DNA from: Trichuris trichiura | Taxonomy: Eukaryota > Nematoda > Enoplea > Trichinellida > Trichuridae | Direction of reading: 5' to 3' | NCBI GenBank assembly: GCA_037903355.1 | Contig: JBAJFE010000018.1 | Location: 1,240,001 to 1,304,000 of the forward strand | Length of the DNA: 64,000 bases | In this document: one piece after another, positions 12,481 through 24,900 of the stretch | Numbering within the stretch: position 1 is the first letter of the stretch | Layout: each line of letters begins with the position of its first letter | Program-made: the position numbers and the translations under genes | Notes under the pieces: model-generated | What the model saw: only the letters and a program-made list of their open reading frames with translations | Database searches by the model: none | What the model was told of the DNA's origin: nothing

Positions 12481-12497
12481 TTTGTATCCTTTACTAG
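12481..12497 (+). promoter_or_regulatory. Candidate trans-splice acceptor upstream of the innexin
   Basis: The pyrimidine-rich run TTTGTATCCTTTACTAG ends 11 bp before ATG 12509. Together with the family's usual N-terminus it favours that start over the in-frame ATG at 12437. This is inference from sequence only. Confidence 0.4.
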
Positions 12498-12508
12498 CTT
12501 TGGATAGC

Positions 12509-14240
12509 ATGAATGTAATCGGTTCCTTCGTACGGACGCTGAAGGCTCGGCCAGACGACGATGGCATTGACAGACTTAGCTACTACTACACCTGTCTTAT
12601 CTTGCTCATATTGTCCGTAACAATAAGTGCTAAGCAGTATGTTGGTCAGCCTATACAGTGTTGGGTGCCTGCTCAGTTTACTGGCGCTTGGGAACAGTAC
12701 GCTGAAAATTACTGTTTCGTTCAGAACACATACTGGTTGGCAATCTCTGATAACATACCAGACGAACCTGAAAATCGAAAAGAGCTGCAAATTGGTTACT
12801 ACCAATGGGTTCCATTCATGCTGGCCATTGAAGCATCCTTCTTCTATTTGCCTTGTATTGTATGGCGTCTTCTTAATTGGCAGTCAGGTATGAAATTTCT
12901 GCGATAAGATGAATTCGAAAAATTTCGAGGCAATTTTCCACTCTTCACTTTTTTTTGTTTGTCGCTATGTGCAGCTTAAGCTTATGTGAGTTATTGCTAT
13001 AAGATGCGACGCTTTTTTCTACGAAGGTGGGTCAGTAATAGGGCTCTTTTTTACGCTATCGCCAATCAGCAGCACCTTAACATTAGTAATGGAAGCTTTC
13101 TTTGCTAAGCAACTGACGAGAATTAGAATAGTAAGACAGTACTTAGCCTATAAGCACTTTAACTATTAATAGTAAAGTACTCCGTAGCTAACATACCGAC
13201 AATCCTGTTTTCAGGTTACGTAGTTCAAAAGTAGCACACTAGTTTAACTTCATTAGAAAACTTGCATTCCTTTAAAAAGGTGCTTATAAGAGATCTCTTC
13301 GCTCATCTGTAGGATTACTCTAGCTTATAGCGTATCGTCTATAGAAGGAAACTGAGCGAATTCAGCTTATCATAATTCGTACGGCTGCAAGTGAGCCCAT
13401 TCATTTTTTCCAGGCATTCGGCTCGCTGAACTGATTTCCCTCGCTTCCACACAAAGGAGTTTGAGCCGTTGCGACCGAAGTCAAATTGTTGACATTATAT
13501 CGAAGCACATACAAGAATCTATTGCGATCCAAAGAGCTTTTGGTAAAAGTAGTCGACATGGAAGATTCATCACTAGCTTTACTTTGGCATTTGTGAAAGA
13601 GCGCGGCTTCTACTTAACTATACTTTATCTTGCTGTTAAGCTGCTTTATTTGGGCAACGCCGTAGGGCAATTCTTTTTGCTTAATGCCTTTCTGTACCCA
13701 AAGCACGCTCTTTGGGGTGTATCCATTCTTCAAGATCTCATACACGGTATTGAATGGGAACAGTCCGGTCATTTCCCTCGCGTTACCATGTGCGATTTTG
13801 AAGTAAGAACAATTGGCAACTTGCATAGATATACTATCCAATGCGTTTTGATGATTAACATGTTCAACGAGAAGGCATTTCTTTTTCTGTGGTGGTGGTT
13901 CCTCGTTGTAGCAATTGCAACTTGTTTCAACTTTGTCTATTGGACGTTGGCCTCCATTTCATCTCGGCAACTGGTTTACTTTATTGCCAAGTATACGCGC
14001 ATCCTGGGAATTTCAAACAGCCACGAAGACGTAAAACGGTTTGCCCTAAAGTGCTTGCAGCGAGATGGTCTCTTCATTTTGCGAATGCTTTCGTTGCACG
14101 TAGGTGATCTCATCACAGCCGAAGTTATCAAGAATATTTGGATTAACACTGGACATAAATTGCATATTCCTGTCCATGGTAACGAAGACAGTAGATTGCA
14201 AATGGAGCTTCATCGTGCAAAAGTTCCATCCAATGATTAA
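12509..14240 (+). CDS. Innexin gap-junction channel protein
   Basis: Four-pass plasma-membrane subunit of invertebrate gap junctions. Exon 1 (12509-12887) and exon 2 (13414-14240) join at NWQS/GIRLAEL. From ATG 12509 the product is 401 residues. From the in-frame ATG 12437 it would be 425, but innexins normally start a few residues before the DDD.xDRLxYYYT segment (here [14 protein letters not shown]), so 12509 is preferred. The signature [10 protein letters not shown] is present. Two cysteines occur in each extracellular loop: CWVP and NYCF in loop 1, TMCDFE and [13 protein letters not shown] in loop 2. The cytoplasmic tail is short, ending KVPSND. AATAAA lies at 14420. The internal intron is 526 bp. 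Which of the many worm innexins it corresponds to cannot be said. Confidence 0.95.
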
Positions 14241-15171
14241 TACATAGAATACTCACGGATTAGAACTTTGAAAACGGTTATTACTTTAATAATTCATTAC
14301 ACGGAGCTCAAAGCTTCTACTCTCCATGGTTGCACTGAACCTAGTAACATAGAGCATGTACTTGTAAAGCACAAACTCAGTACTTGGATTTCAATGCTGA
14401 CTGCTCAGAGAAACATAATTAATAAAGCCGTCATTCATGGTAAATAGCATTTATGTAAAAATATTAATAGAAAAGAACATAAAATTTGAAGATTTTTCAT
14501 CCGCCTTTCTAACTGCTGCCATAAACTTTATCCAGCGCAGTAAACTGGACAGAAAGACTGCTTTTAGTCAACTTTAAATTTTTCGGGATCAACTGGTGGA
14601 AGCCTGACATTCTGAACTGTCTTGACCTGACCATCAAAGTCCTGAAGCTAGTAAAATAACGTTCCTGAAAGAGGGGTTTGCGCGATTTCAACTATGCGTT
14701 TACTTTAAGCGACCTAAGATGGTACTCCACAAAAATTGATGTCCTGAAATAGGTGAAGTCTTGAAATGTAGCAGCGTCGCATTCTTTGAAATTCATTTCA
14801 ATCCCTGAAATATTTACCATATTGGATGATCTAAAAGCAGAAAAGGTCTGAACGCCAAAAAGGGTCAAAATTTTTAACGGATCAAAACTTGGAACTGGCT
14901 GAATTTCCTACGGTTCAAATTGTGCTTATTCTAGGTTAGCTGTATGTGCAGAAGCGCTACATTGGAACTACTAGAATAGGGCTCCATCTACACTGCTTTC
15001 TACCTTTTAAAATTACAACGATAAGCTCCGGTCGTTTTTGATTTTGATGGGCTGATATTTTGGGCTGAACTTGAATTCATGCTTAAAACAAAATATCTTT
15101 TCAGAAACTTTAACCAGCAAAATATTGAAATGGTGGGTGAGTCGATAAGGACGAATCAGAGCAGTGATATA
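14241..15171. other. Intergenic, nothing recognised
   Basis: Contains the innexin 3' region with AATAAA at 14420, then unique AT-rich sequence. No reading frame with family resemblance on either strand. Confidence 0.6.
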
Positions 15172-16025
15172 TACCGTGTTTCTCTAATAATAAGACTTAT
15201 CTGAAAATACGCCATACGACTACTTTTAGGGTGCTCGTTAATATAAGTTCTCCCTGAAAATAAGGCTCAGATGGGATCGTCCTCCAGGAAGGATGTTTAG
15301 CAAACCCGTTAGAAATTGTGGCGGGTCTACCGTATCTTAAAATAGGCAGATTGTGGATGGTTAAATTACTGTACTAAAGATTTTACGAATAAATGAAGTG
15401 CTTTGGTACATCTTTATTTGTAAAGACGGACGAGGGAAACGCAAAGAAGCGTAAATGTGGGTCAGGTCGGCTGTCATTTTTTCCTGTGCTTGAGGATATC
15501 ATTTGTGAATGCATTACTGACAGGAAAGCACAGACTTTCATTGTACCCAGGTCTGATTTGGGTGAAGAACTCATGGGACAAAATCACTGAAAGCTGTGTT
15601 GTCAATGTTCTATGAGCAGGTTACTTGGACAAGGAACGTTCGTTCAAGGAGAGCTCTATCGCAAGACATGAGAGGCTGGGCTCAATGATCCTATAAGAAA
15701 TGGAATCGCAAAAAATTCAGGCTGGAATTCAGAATTTAGAGATTTATAAAGACGGCCCAGAAAATGATGACATGACTCTGTTCGAATAAACGTAGCTATT
15801 TCAACATGTTTTCAGCCTTACATTCATGGCACTTGTTCTAGGTGTTTCTATATTTTTCTTCCTTTACATTTACACTTCGTATGGGCTTCTGCACATAAAT
15901 AAATGAAAAGGTGTAGAATGTGGTGCTTGAAATCATAATACACCACCCCGGAAAATAAGCCCTGCAATGTTTTTTGAAGGAAAAATAAATATAAAACTAG
16001 GTCTTATTAAGGAGGAAACACGGTA
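15172..16025 (+). mobile_element. pogo-like DNA transposon with TACCGTGTTTC termini, non-autonomous
   Basis: Inverted ends read TACCGTGTTTCTCTAATAAT at the left and TACCGTGTTTCCTCCTTAAT on the reverse strand at the right, followed at each end by AAGAC, within TA-rich flanks. Subterminal GAAAATAAG repeats occur at both ends. It contains a remnant transposase frame at 15393-15590. About 854 bp long, too short to be autonomous. Confidence 0.75.
15393..15590 (+). pseudogene. Remnant pogo-type transposase DNA-binding region (HTH_CENPB-like)
   Basis: The 65-codon frame contains KKRKCGSGRLSFFPVLEDII then CECITDRKAQ. This matches the pogo/CENP-B second helix-turn-helix pattern (basic K.G.GR...FP.LE..L..W....R). 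Shortly downstream, in another frame, TRNVRSRRALSQD resembles the continuation of that domain, so the gene appears frameshifted as well as truncated. Confidence 0.55.
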
Positions 16026-18094
16026 TATACATATATAGAAAGGCTTGTCATTTTACAGAATGCCCACTTCAGGCGTTGCCTGTAACATATGTGAGCTTTG
16101 TTGATATGTACTTTCTCTTGTGCAGCTGTTTACTGAATTAAGGCAAAGTGAATTATGAACAATTCGTATGTAATTTCCAGTTAAATAAAAGTGCACAGTA
16201 ATTGTGCGCTCAGGTTCACTTATGGAACTTGCACGAATTAGCGACCCTGCAATAATGACAAAAAGGTTAACAATAAAAAATTTTAATAATAACGAACTAG
16301 TGTTGCTATTATTATTGTTATTATTTTTGTTAAACCCAAAGATTACGGTCAGCTTACTTATTTTTATATTAAACAGCAATAATGATAATACTAGTAACAA
16401 TTATAACATTTCATTTATATTTATATTTGAAGTACGTCATTCTACTTTGGAGCTTCGTTGAAAAAGTGATGTTTGAGATAATCTAAAGCAAAGAAACGGC
16501 TAAACAACTAACCGAACGGCTTTATACATAACAATAAAGCTTATATGTATGCCTTGAAATTTTTTGATGCTATTTTAATGTAACTGCTCTGCTCGCGAGA
16601 ATCTTGTATTGCCAGCTGCCTCTGACATTTTTCTCAGGCGGCAAATTCAAAAGAAAAACAACCTTTTTCAGCAAAGGCTAAGTCGTTATGCAAATTAAAA
16701 ATAACGAATTCCATTCATACATTAAGCGGGCACTTTTGATGCTACGCTTTACGCAATACTGCTATTACTTCTTCGTCCGTTCGAATAGCGGTATTACCCA
16801 TAGGTTCAAAGAACAACGCCAAAATAGGAATGCGCCATATAGCCTTGGCACTGTCTTCCTTTCTAAGTTCTCTGTTTCAAGTTCTGCTTTGCTGATTGCT
16901 TTACAACAGAGTAAGTTGCATAGCCTTCTTTTGTCTTGGCTGGATAAGCAACTGGCGTTGGAGAAAAAGAAGAGTTGGAGCAACTGCTACTCCGCACACT
17001 AAGAAAGTTTGTTGCCACGTGCATCTATGTGACTCAACTATCTGAAAGCAGATCAAACTAGGTGAACAGCAAAAAGCCAAGTTTGATATGACGTGTATCC
17101 TACACATTAATGTTGCGCTGCTGAGGGGTACTAATTTATTAAAATGGAACCTGTTTAATATAGAGCATTAGTCATTGTTCCTTATTTGTAGTCATTTAAG
17201 ATGCATTCTTTTTACTAGTCGTTTTAACGTGTATTCAAGCACTGAAACCCTAAAAACAAACTCTGCTAAAATGGGTGATAAGGTTACAGGCGCGCAGACA
17301 ACAATGAATTCGCGAAACTTTATTTATATCTTTTTTTTGCTGTAGCTGCCGTCCTGCCAAAATTGAATTGAAAGCTACCTTCTGATTGTTGTCATTAATA
17401 CGTCTTCATTTATCACTCGCTATGCTGCAAGCAAGTAATGAATGAATCTTAAGGCTAATCAAAAAACTGGCTATCTATCCTGCAATAAGTTTTCTGAAAC
17501 CATAATTGAAAGCATATACGCTTGCTTTCGCTTCTTCTATCTTATGAGTTTGCGGTAAACGTCTTTGCAACAGCTACTTACGCTAGTGCTAATTACTAAT
17601 GATACACGTCAGCAACTTCCTGGAAGCAGCAAGACAAGTACTTACGTACGAAGGCGCAAGAGAGCTCTGGAAAATATCTGTTCGGGAAAGAGAGATGAGA
17701 GACAATTTCAAAACTGCATACTGAACGCCTAGCATTTCAACTTACCACACAATGTCTTCCATAATAATTTGAACTCCTTTTATAGAGATCGACTTCTGCT
17801 GTGGACGTACGTGCTCGCGTGCCTTCTTTGCAACGCTTTAACACGCGAGTCAGCTTTTCAGACCTCTCCGATTTGCTAGTATGCAAATTTTTGAATATAG
17901 TCGCTCCTTCGTAGTGGAATGTTAAACAGTGCATCACCTTCTTTGCAGACGTATTCATTGGCATGCCCCTAATAATAGTATTATAATGTGGCAGTTTACA
18001 ACAACTATTTGCATATTAACTTCCAAGTCACTATAAAACATTATATATAGACAATGCGTAATTCTTTGTGCTACTAAGAAACGTACAAAAGCAG
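16026..18094. other. Intergenic, AT-rich
   Basis: 16265-16420 is rich in AAT/ATT and gives spurious poly-Asn and poly-Leu frames. Nothing else is recognised before the PRPP synthetase gene. Confidence 0.6.
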
Positions 18095-18100
18095 ATCGTG

Positions 18101-19627
18101 ATGTCGTCAGCTTCCGGAAAATCAAAGCAACGATCCGACTTGTGCGTCATTGCTCACGCAAGCCAGGCAACCCTAGCGCGCCTGGTGGTTGAACGCTACA
18201 TGGACAATGGCACAAAGGTAAGTCACTTGACAAATATGAAAGCGCCGCCTCTAATGCTTCGTTAGTTGGAGAATGGAAAGGCCGCGTTTTACGAAATAGT
18301 CTCTTGGGATCATTTTGCGGACGGATTTCCAAATTTGTTCATTCAAAATGTCCATTGCCTTGCCGGAAAAGATGGTACGAACCTGCGCGGGACTTTACCT
18401 CTCCTTTCTATTTCAGTGATTTTTTTGGCATCCTTTCATTGCAGTCCAGTGATTTTTGAACAGCTAAGTCTACTCTATCAACTACCTATGTATGCCGTCC
18501 GTTCCTTAACGGTACTGTTACCCTATTTTCCAACGGGTACAATGGAACGTATAGACGTAGAAGGGCAGATAGCCACTGCTAAGGTGAAAAAGCTATGCTG
18601 ATTCCTATAATATGTGTAATTATAGGTTTTTCATTAAATAATGCTATTAATATTAATTATGTTGCTTGTGTTTGTTTTAGTCATTGGCAGTGATGCTATC
18701 TCAAATACCGTTGACCGCATGTGGACCTTGTTACCTTGCAATATTTGACATCCATAGCTTGCAAGAGCGTTTCTATTTCACGTCCAGTCTTGTTCCAAGG
18801 TGAAATTTTCGTTGCTTTCAACTAAAATAAATGAAAACGAGCATTCAAAGTGGCGCTGAAGAAAAAAGTACGCATCGACAACGCAATTTCTTTTTAGACT
18901 ACTTTCGGCAGTTCCTTACTTTATGGAACTCATCTTTGAGAGAGATCCAGAAGCGGTTATTGCCTTTCCGGATGCTGGAGCTGAAAAGCGTTTCGGCAAA
19001 ATGGTGCCCGACGGCAAGCAAACAATTGTATGCACTAAAATTCGCGACGGCGATTCTCGCCAAGTAAAAATCAAAGAAGGTAAGGAGCCACTTCAGAAGC
19101 TTCAACTGTTCCTCTGCTTTTATCGAGTCAAAGTTTGTTTAAATTACGCCAAGCTAACCTGCACTGTTCAGCGTTGGCATTCTAAGCATTTGTTTACTGG
19201 AACAGCTGAACATCTATGTTAATTTCAGGCATATTTTTTATTTCTGCTGCTTGGTATTTATCTTCATTTCTTGTAGGTAATCCAAAGAATAAACATGTAG
19301 TGATAGTTGACGACCTTGTACAAAGCGGAGGTACCCTACTGGAAGCCGGAAAGGTATGGAAATTATCCGCATTTTTCCTCAACCACTAGCTTGCAGGTAC
19401 TCCAAGCAAATGGAGCTGTAAGGTTGAGCTGCTTCGTTACGCACGCAGTATTTCCGAAAGAGAGTTGGAAAAAATTTCTTCCGCCCAAAAATGGCACCTC
19501 TCTATTTGACGATATTTGGATAACGGATTCGTTACCTCATGCCAGGGAAATATCTAAGCATAAGCCTTTTAACCTGTTGAGCTTAGATTCCATGATTGCG
19601 GAATTCTTAATTGACTTCCCGCTTTAG
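18101..19627 (+). CDS. Ribose-phosphate pyrophosphokinase (PRPP synthetase), plant PRS3/PRS4-like class II type
   Basis: Transfers pyrophosphate from ATP to ribose-5-phosphate, giving PRPP for nucleotide synthesis. Seven exons keep frame: 18101-18217, 18266-18374, 18417-18583, 18681-18799, 18898-19079, 19277-19353, 19397-19627, coding 333 residues. Landmarks in order: FLASFHCSPVIFEQL, LPYFPTGTMERIDVEGQIAT, AIFDIHSLQERFYF, IAFPDAGAEKRFGK, IVCTKIRDGDSRQVKIKEGN and the PRPP loop VVIVDDLVQSGGTLL (residues 239-253), then VTHAVFPKESW and ITDSLP. These wordings, especially FPTGTMER and DDLVQSGGT, follow the plant PRS3/PRS4 enzymes rather than the standard animal PRPS1/2 type. ATG 18101 gives a short N-terminus (MSSASGKSKQRSD); the upstream frame starts only with GTG. 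The VAP-like gene follows 0.8 kb downstream on the same strand. Family assignment is firm, subclass likely. Confidence 0.9.
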
Positions 19628-20426
19628 CAACAACAAACGCGCCCCGTCTCTCCGGATTATGCATTGCTAACGGGATATGGAACCTTTTTAACGCTGCGAC
19701 ATCTGTTTACTCTCCGTTGTCATGAGACGTATTTTACTAGCACGTAGGCAAACGTTAACATTGACGACAACATGGAAGTAAATGAAGCTTAATAGCTAAT
19801 GGAATTACACGCAAAAAGTTTTTACTCCATGTCAAAACCTTGTCGCGTTCTGCCTTGCCTACATTTCTCTTATGACGCAACATCGAACCTGAACATCATT
19901 ATTATTTTAAAGTTATCTGTGAATAAGGCCGACTTACATTTTTGTAAGGTTAAACCAACTCACTGGTTAGTTGTTTTATTTCTAACCATTTCATTTTTGT
20001 ATTATTATTATTATTATTAATTCGAAGAAGGGATTTTTTGAATAATGGCTTTGAGAAAATGGAGAACAATTTTTTTGCCGAACAGTCAGCCGTCTCTATA
20101 TATTAGGGAGTTTTAACAGCAGAGTATACGCGCTGGGGAACAATTGCGCCTTAAGCTTCTTCTACGCAAAATTTCCCGTCTGAACAAGAGAATGAGGTTG
20201 AACAAATGCTGCAGAGACATTACCAACTGGTCTTACAAATATTTTGCTGCCATGCTGCGACCTAATCATTTATTCAAATGTTTAAAATTTAAATGCTGAA
20301 AAAAGCTTTAAAGCAGAGCAGACTAAAGCATAAAATTACGGGCAGCCAATTGTCCATATTCAGTGTTACATTGCGACGACGCTTCAGGCAGGTCGTTGTC
20401 GCAACCCGACAAACTGCCCTGAACAG
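19628..20426. other. Intergenic, nothing recognised except a (TTA)n run
   Basis: A short ATT run lies at about 19999-20020. No coding signal or RNA gene seen. Confidence 0.6.
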
Positions 20427-20437
20427 ATTATGCGAAA

Positions 20438-21325
20438 ATGGAGAAAGAAGAGAAGAAGTCTAATAAAGGTGAATGTCAATAGTAAAATAGGCGAACGGAT
20501 GAACGACGTAATCTTACAATTTTAGAACAAAATACCATCCAGGTTTACCCGGAAGAGCTGATCATATCGGGCACATATTTTCACCAAAGACTCAAATATG
20601 TAACGTTGAAAAATTGGACTGCTGATCGCGTAGGCTATAAGGTCAGGCCAACCCATCCTAACAACTACACAATAAAGCCGAACGTTGGCATAATGGGGCC
20701 AAACGAAAGCGTCCTTATTCGAGTACTATTGTACAGATATTCGGAACAAACTTTCAAGCAAAAACACTTCTTGGAGTTGTTCGCTTCGCCAATCGAAAAC
20801 GATGACATCAGCGACGCGGAGATGCTTAAGAATTTGGAAAAAAACAAAGACGCGCCTGCCTACGTAAGGCTTCCCATACGCTTCCGCATCGGGGCGGCAG
20901 AAGAGACGCCCGAAAGTACGGAAGAAAATCAAAAAGTTAAAAAACTGCCCAAGAGTTTGCTTAGCAAATTCGGGGGAGGCAACAAACCAAGTAAACAAGA
21001 GAAAGGAAAGAAGGGAATTGCAGGCGACCAATTGGGCAAAAAAGCGTCACACGGAAAACTAACTATCAAAGGCGGGAAATCCTATGAAAGTTCATCGGAA
21101 AAGGAAGCGGCGCAGCTGCTGCCAGTAGAGGAACAAGTAGCCAAAGAAGTTGAAAGAGACAAAATGGCTTTAGATGTCAACGACAAAAAAGAGCAAGAAG
21201 ACGAAAGCGATGCGTCGGGAACGAAATCGTCAAATGACTATTTCAATGACATACTAAGTCATCCGGATACACTTTTTTGGCTACTTTGTGTATTACTGCT
21301 TCTCGTATTAATATCTCGTAATTAA
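20438..21325 (+). CDS. VAP-like MSP-domain, tail-anchored ER membrane protein
   Basis: Two exons, 20438-20468 and 20526-21325, encode 276 residues. After MEKEEKKSNK, an MSP (major sperm protein) domain spans about residues 12-140: VYPEELIISGTY, VTLKNWTADRVGYKVRP, NNYTIKPNVGIMGPNESVLI, HFLELFA and YVRLPIRFRI. A lysine- and glutamate-rich linker (about 145-245) follows. The C-terminus is a single hydrophobic helix (TLFWLLCVLLLLVLIS) ending RN, typical of a tail anchor. VAP proteins sit in the ER membrane and tether partners carrying FFAT motifs; whether this one binds FFAT cannot be judged because the basic binding patch is not well conserved. The linker is low in predicted coiled-coil heptads, unlike VAP-A/B, so a more distant MSP-domain tail-anchored protein is possible. 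AATAAA lies at 21370, 45 bp after the stop. Confidence 0.85.
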
Positions 21326-21972
21326 CATATAAAAACACATGACGCTGCAAGATTTACCTCGTCGCAACGAATAAATGCTTACGCGCATAAAGTAACGCAA
21401 AACGTTAGGCCGTAAGCCAGAATTAGATATTTTATAAACAAACGAACATATTTCCAAACTTAGGAAGCATAACGTACTCATTAGCATTGCAAAATGTTTA
21501 ATTACTTATTACGATTGGCGGGTAAATTATGGCAGCGCATTGGAAAAAATTGTTTATAAAATAAGACCGAAACCACTGTAATGCACGGCGAGCATTTACC
21601 GCTTAAGCTGTCTAAACAATGGAATTACCACGCAAAAGTTAGGAACTTGGAAAGGCTACTAACTTGTGCTTTCGGTTGGCTATTTCGCAAGCAAAGCTGA
21701 GCTAATTTTTAAAAAATGTTCATAAAACCAATAGGGCAATTCTATAAGGAAAACACTTTGTACGTGAAGCAACTTGGAACCAAGTTTAGTTCACTGACCA
21801 TAGAGCAAAGGGTAAAGAAAAAAATGACGTTTAGCTGCTACGCCTTTAGGAACAAAAGGGAAAACAATGAAGAAAAAATCGAGCTATTCTTCCTTTGGCA
21901 CACTTTGGACAACAGAGCCTTCGGGATAACTTAAAGGGGAAAAAGAAAATTTATAAATACTGCAAGGCAGAC
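21326..21972. other. Intergenic between convergent VAP-like and PiT genes
   Basis: Holds the VAP-like AATAAA (21370) and the 3' side of the phosphate transporter gene. A 72-codon open frame at 21716-21934 shows no family resemblance. Confidence 0.55.
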
Positions 21973-24900
21973 TCAGTGGATATTGGTGATCAACAACCAC
22001 GACGCGAAAGCGGCGATTGAGCCGGATACCGGTAGAGTGATCAACCAAGCTATTGCAATGTTGCGAAACGTTTTCCATGATACTCCGCCGCCGGATGTAC
22101 GCATCCAACCGACGCAAACAACGGCACCTACTGCGCAATGGGTTGTACTTATTGGGATGCCCATCTTGCTAGCTACAAGAACGGTGAACGCCGTTCCCAA
22201 TTCCATCGAAAACCCACTGAAACATGAAGTCAGACAATAAGATTATATTTAAAAAATGCATGGGTACCTAGGAGAAGTCACTTCGGTAAGTTTAGTTCCA
22301 ATTGTAGTTATAACCTTATGACCTAATACCCAAAGACCCATTATCATACTTCCGGCGCCGAACAGGATAAGGTATTCTAGAGCACCAGTTTTCGACATAT
22401 CCGCATTGGCTCGTCCTTCGCTTATTGTACACCAGATGGCTACAAGAGGCCCTACAGCATTCCTAAAAAACTTAACATTTAAAAATAAACAACGTCCGCG
22501 AAAAACGACACTTCAAGACATCTGCATCTGCATTAAGTGTAGCACCATGTCTGAAAAAAAGCAAAGTGAACTTACGCGGTATCGTTGGATCCATGACTGA
22601 AGCTCAAGAAGCAAGCGGAAAGAATTTGTAGGTAATTGAACACTTCTTGGGCCATTGGTTCTTCGTGAAGTGGAGGACCGCCCTGTAAGGACTTTACCTC
22701 AGCAAAGACTCATATACACACACACTGCGCTACGTAAGTGAAAATGACCATTTCAACTTAACTACCTATCATTAAAATACTCTGTAGGCATTATCGCCTA
22801 TTTATTGCCAGCAGAACGTTTTAGAAAAAATACGAAACGAATATAGACAAGTGCCTTCGTAATCAGGCAATATACATGGACAAAATTATTCGTCTGAACT
22901 ACGGCAAAGCGGTTAACTAAAAAGCACTTAAAAATTTCAGCATTGGCGTGCAGCAATTGCTTATTAAAATTTTCTCAACCGATACTCTAATAATGAATTA
23001 TAGGGCCAAATCTTGGAAATCTCGTCTCGGCAACTGACGATCATCGGAATAGGTGTTTATCAAAATCAGGAAGCGTACAATGCGCGAACATTGATGGTTT
23101 GCTAAAATAAGAGTTTAAACAATAAAACACATCGCGCTTGACAAAAACCAGCAACGATTTTTTCAAATGAATTTACGCCAAACGGATTTAAAAAACTTTT
23201 TAAGCGGCTAACGCTGAAACGCGCAGCAAACAAAGCTGGCTGTATAAAATTCAAATTCAACATAAAACCTAACGATCTAAAGTCGAGCTTACTGTACCGA
23301 ACACGCTGTTTCGGCCAAACAACTCAACTGTACTATTACTTAACTGTCGAACTACTTTTTGTGGCAGCAAAGATTTTTTTCAAATGCGTGCTAACATTTT
23401 AATGTTAGCACGACACTTTTTCGCTTGAATAAATTGGAATTCATTTATACCGCGCAGTTTAGAAAATGAAATGTAAGGGGCCAACAATGGAAACTCGGAT
23501 TAACTTTGCAAGTTACATAATATCTGATTATATCGACTTGCAGCTGACGCAAGTGAACGCCGCGTAAATGGGACGATGAGCTAACGTGTTAATAATACCT
23601 GGGCGGCTGAAGTTGACCGGAAAAGGAAAACGCCTACCCGCTTATTGGAGCAAAACAATCGCGCTCGTTTACGCCCAACATCCAACTTAGGTTTGCAATT
23701 CTTCCCGTTGAAACTGCCGGACACTTCTTCGCCCGTCATCTTAGCAGTGCAGTCGCTTTTATCGACGTTGCTTTCATCCTCCTCTAAAAGAAGAAAACAA
23801 TGCTCACTTTAACTATACGGCGAATATTTAGCAGCGAATGGAATGGAAAGTCAAGTTTGCTTCGCTGCTCAGCTAAGGAGTAACACAGATTAGAGAAAAC
23901 TTTAAAAAATTCAAAAAGAATAAAATCTTCGTCGTAATTTAAAAATTAAAAGCTAGAAAACGAACCGGCCGAATTCAAAGGTGCAATGATATTCATGGTC
24001 AATTGGGCATCGACTGCACGATCCTGCAAGCAATGGACGTTTCTAAAAGGAGGCAAAGACTAATTATTAAAAAGGCAACTTACTGAGTTTTCTTTGTTAC
24101 TAGAAGTAGGTGCAGCGGCGTTGGGCTTGTAAAGGCGGGCATTTCCGCTGTCTATGGGCTTTCCCGCTTTTTCATGCCTCCCTGAAGTGATTCGGAGCTC
24201 CACATGTAAACAACTTTAACAAGTGACACGCAATGATTTCAACTAACTTCTTATGCGATCACTGATCGACCGAACGCCGTAGAATTGCATTACGAGACTG
24301 ATAGTCATGCTCAATCCAAAACTGATCAACAAACATTGCCACCAGCTAAGAGTATCGAGCTTGAGGTCTGAAATTAGGTGAACAAGTAGGTTGACGCTTA
24401 AAACAAGCGCACACAAAACGGTGTTGCACGGTGCTCTTACACTTGGAGCCTCCATATAGCACCGAAAATAGATTCACCAACAGAGTGATGAAATAGAACA
24501 CCGGAAGCATGCGGAGACTTGACGCGAAGGGATCCTCCTGGAAGCTCTTCCTTCGGCTTTTCACCGTTACAAAGTAAAAATAGCACTTACCCTCGTAAAT
24601 ACGGTGTATCTAATTATGACGTATACGATGACGGAAAAGAAGCCAGCCAAAACAGGAGAGGCCACCCAGGATACCACTAAAATTCACAGTATACAGTTTA
24701 CAGCCCTTAACCAGTTATTCTTGTTAATCGTAACAATTAAAATAACCAGCAGGCTCTAAGCTTCTTACGCATCTTTTTTGATTGGCCTTCGCGTCTGCAC
24801 AATTCGCATATTGCAATAGATGAGGCGGTGACGTAACATTGCAGTTTACGTCAGTCGCTTTGAATCACTACTTGGGATACTGCTAAATAATTTTTTTTCA

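Larger units (their letters stand above)
6763..12497. other. Transposon-rich intergenic region
   Basis: No host gene is supportable here. Elements with terminal repeats and a GACG-rich tract are listed separately. Between about 8200 and 9040, and between 11100 and 12430, I see only AT-rich unique sequence with short open frames and no recognisable domain. Confidence 0.6.

Noticed and set aside
13461..13463. Apparent separate protein starting at 13461
   Set aside because: The first codon is TTG and it is the interior of innexin exon 2, which begins at 13414.
16204..16461. Poly-Leu/poly-Asn frames on both strands
   Set aside because: Low-complexity AAT/ATT sequence.
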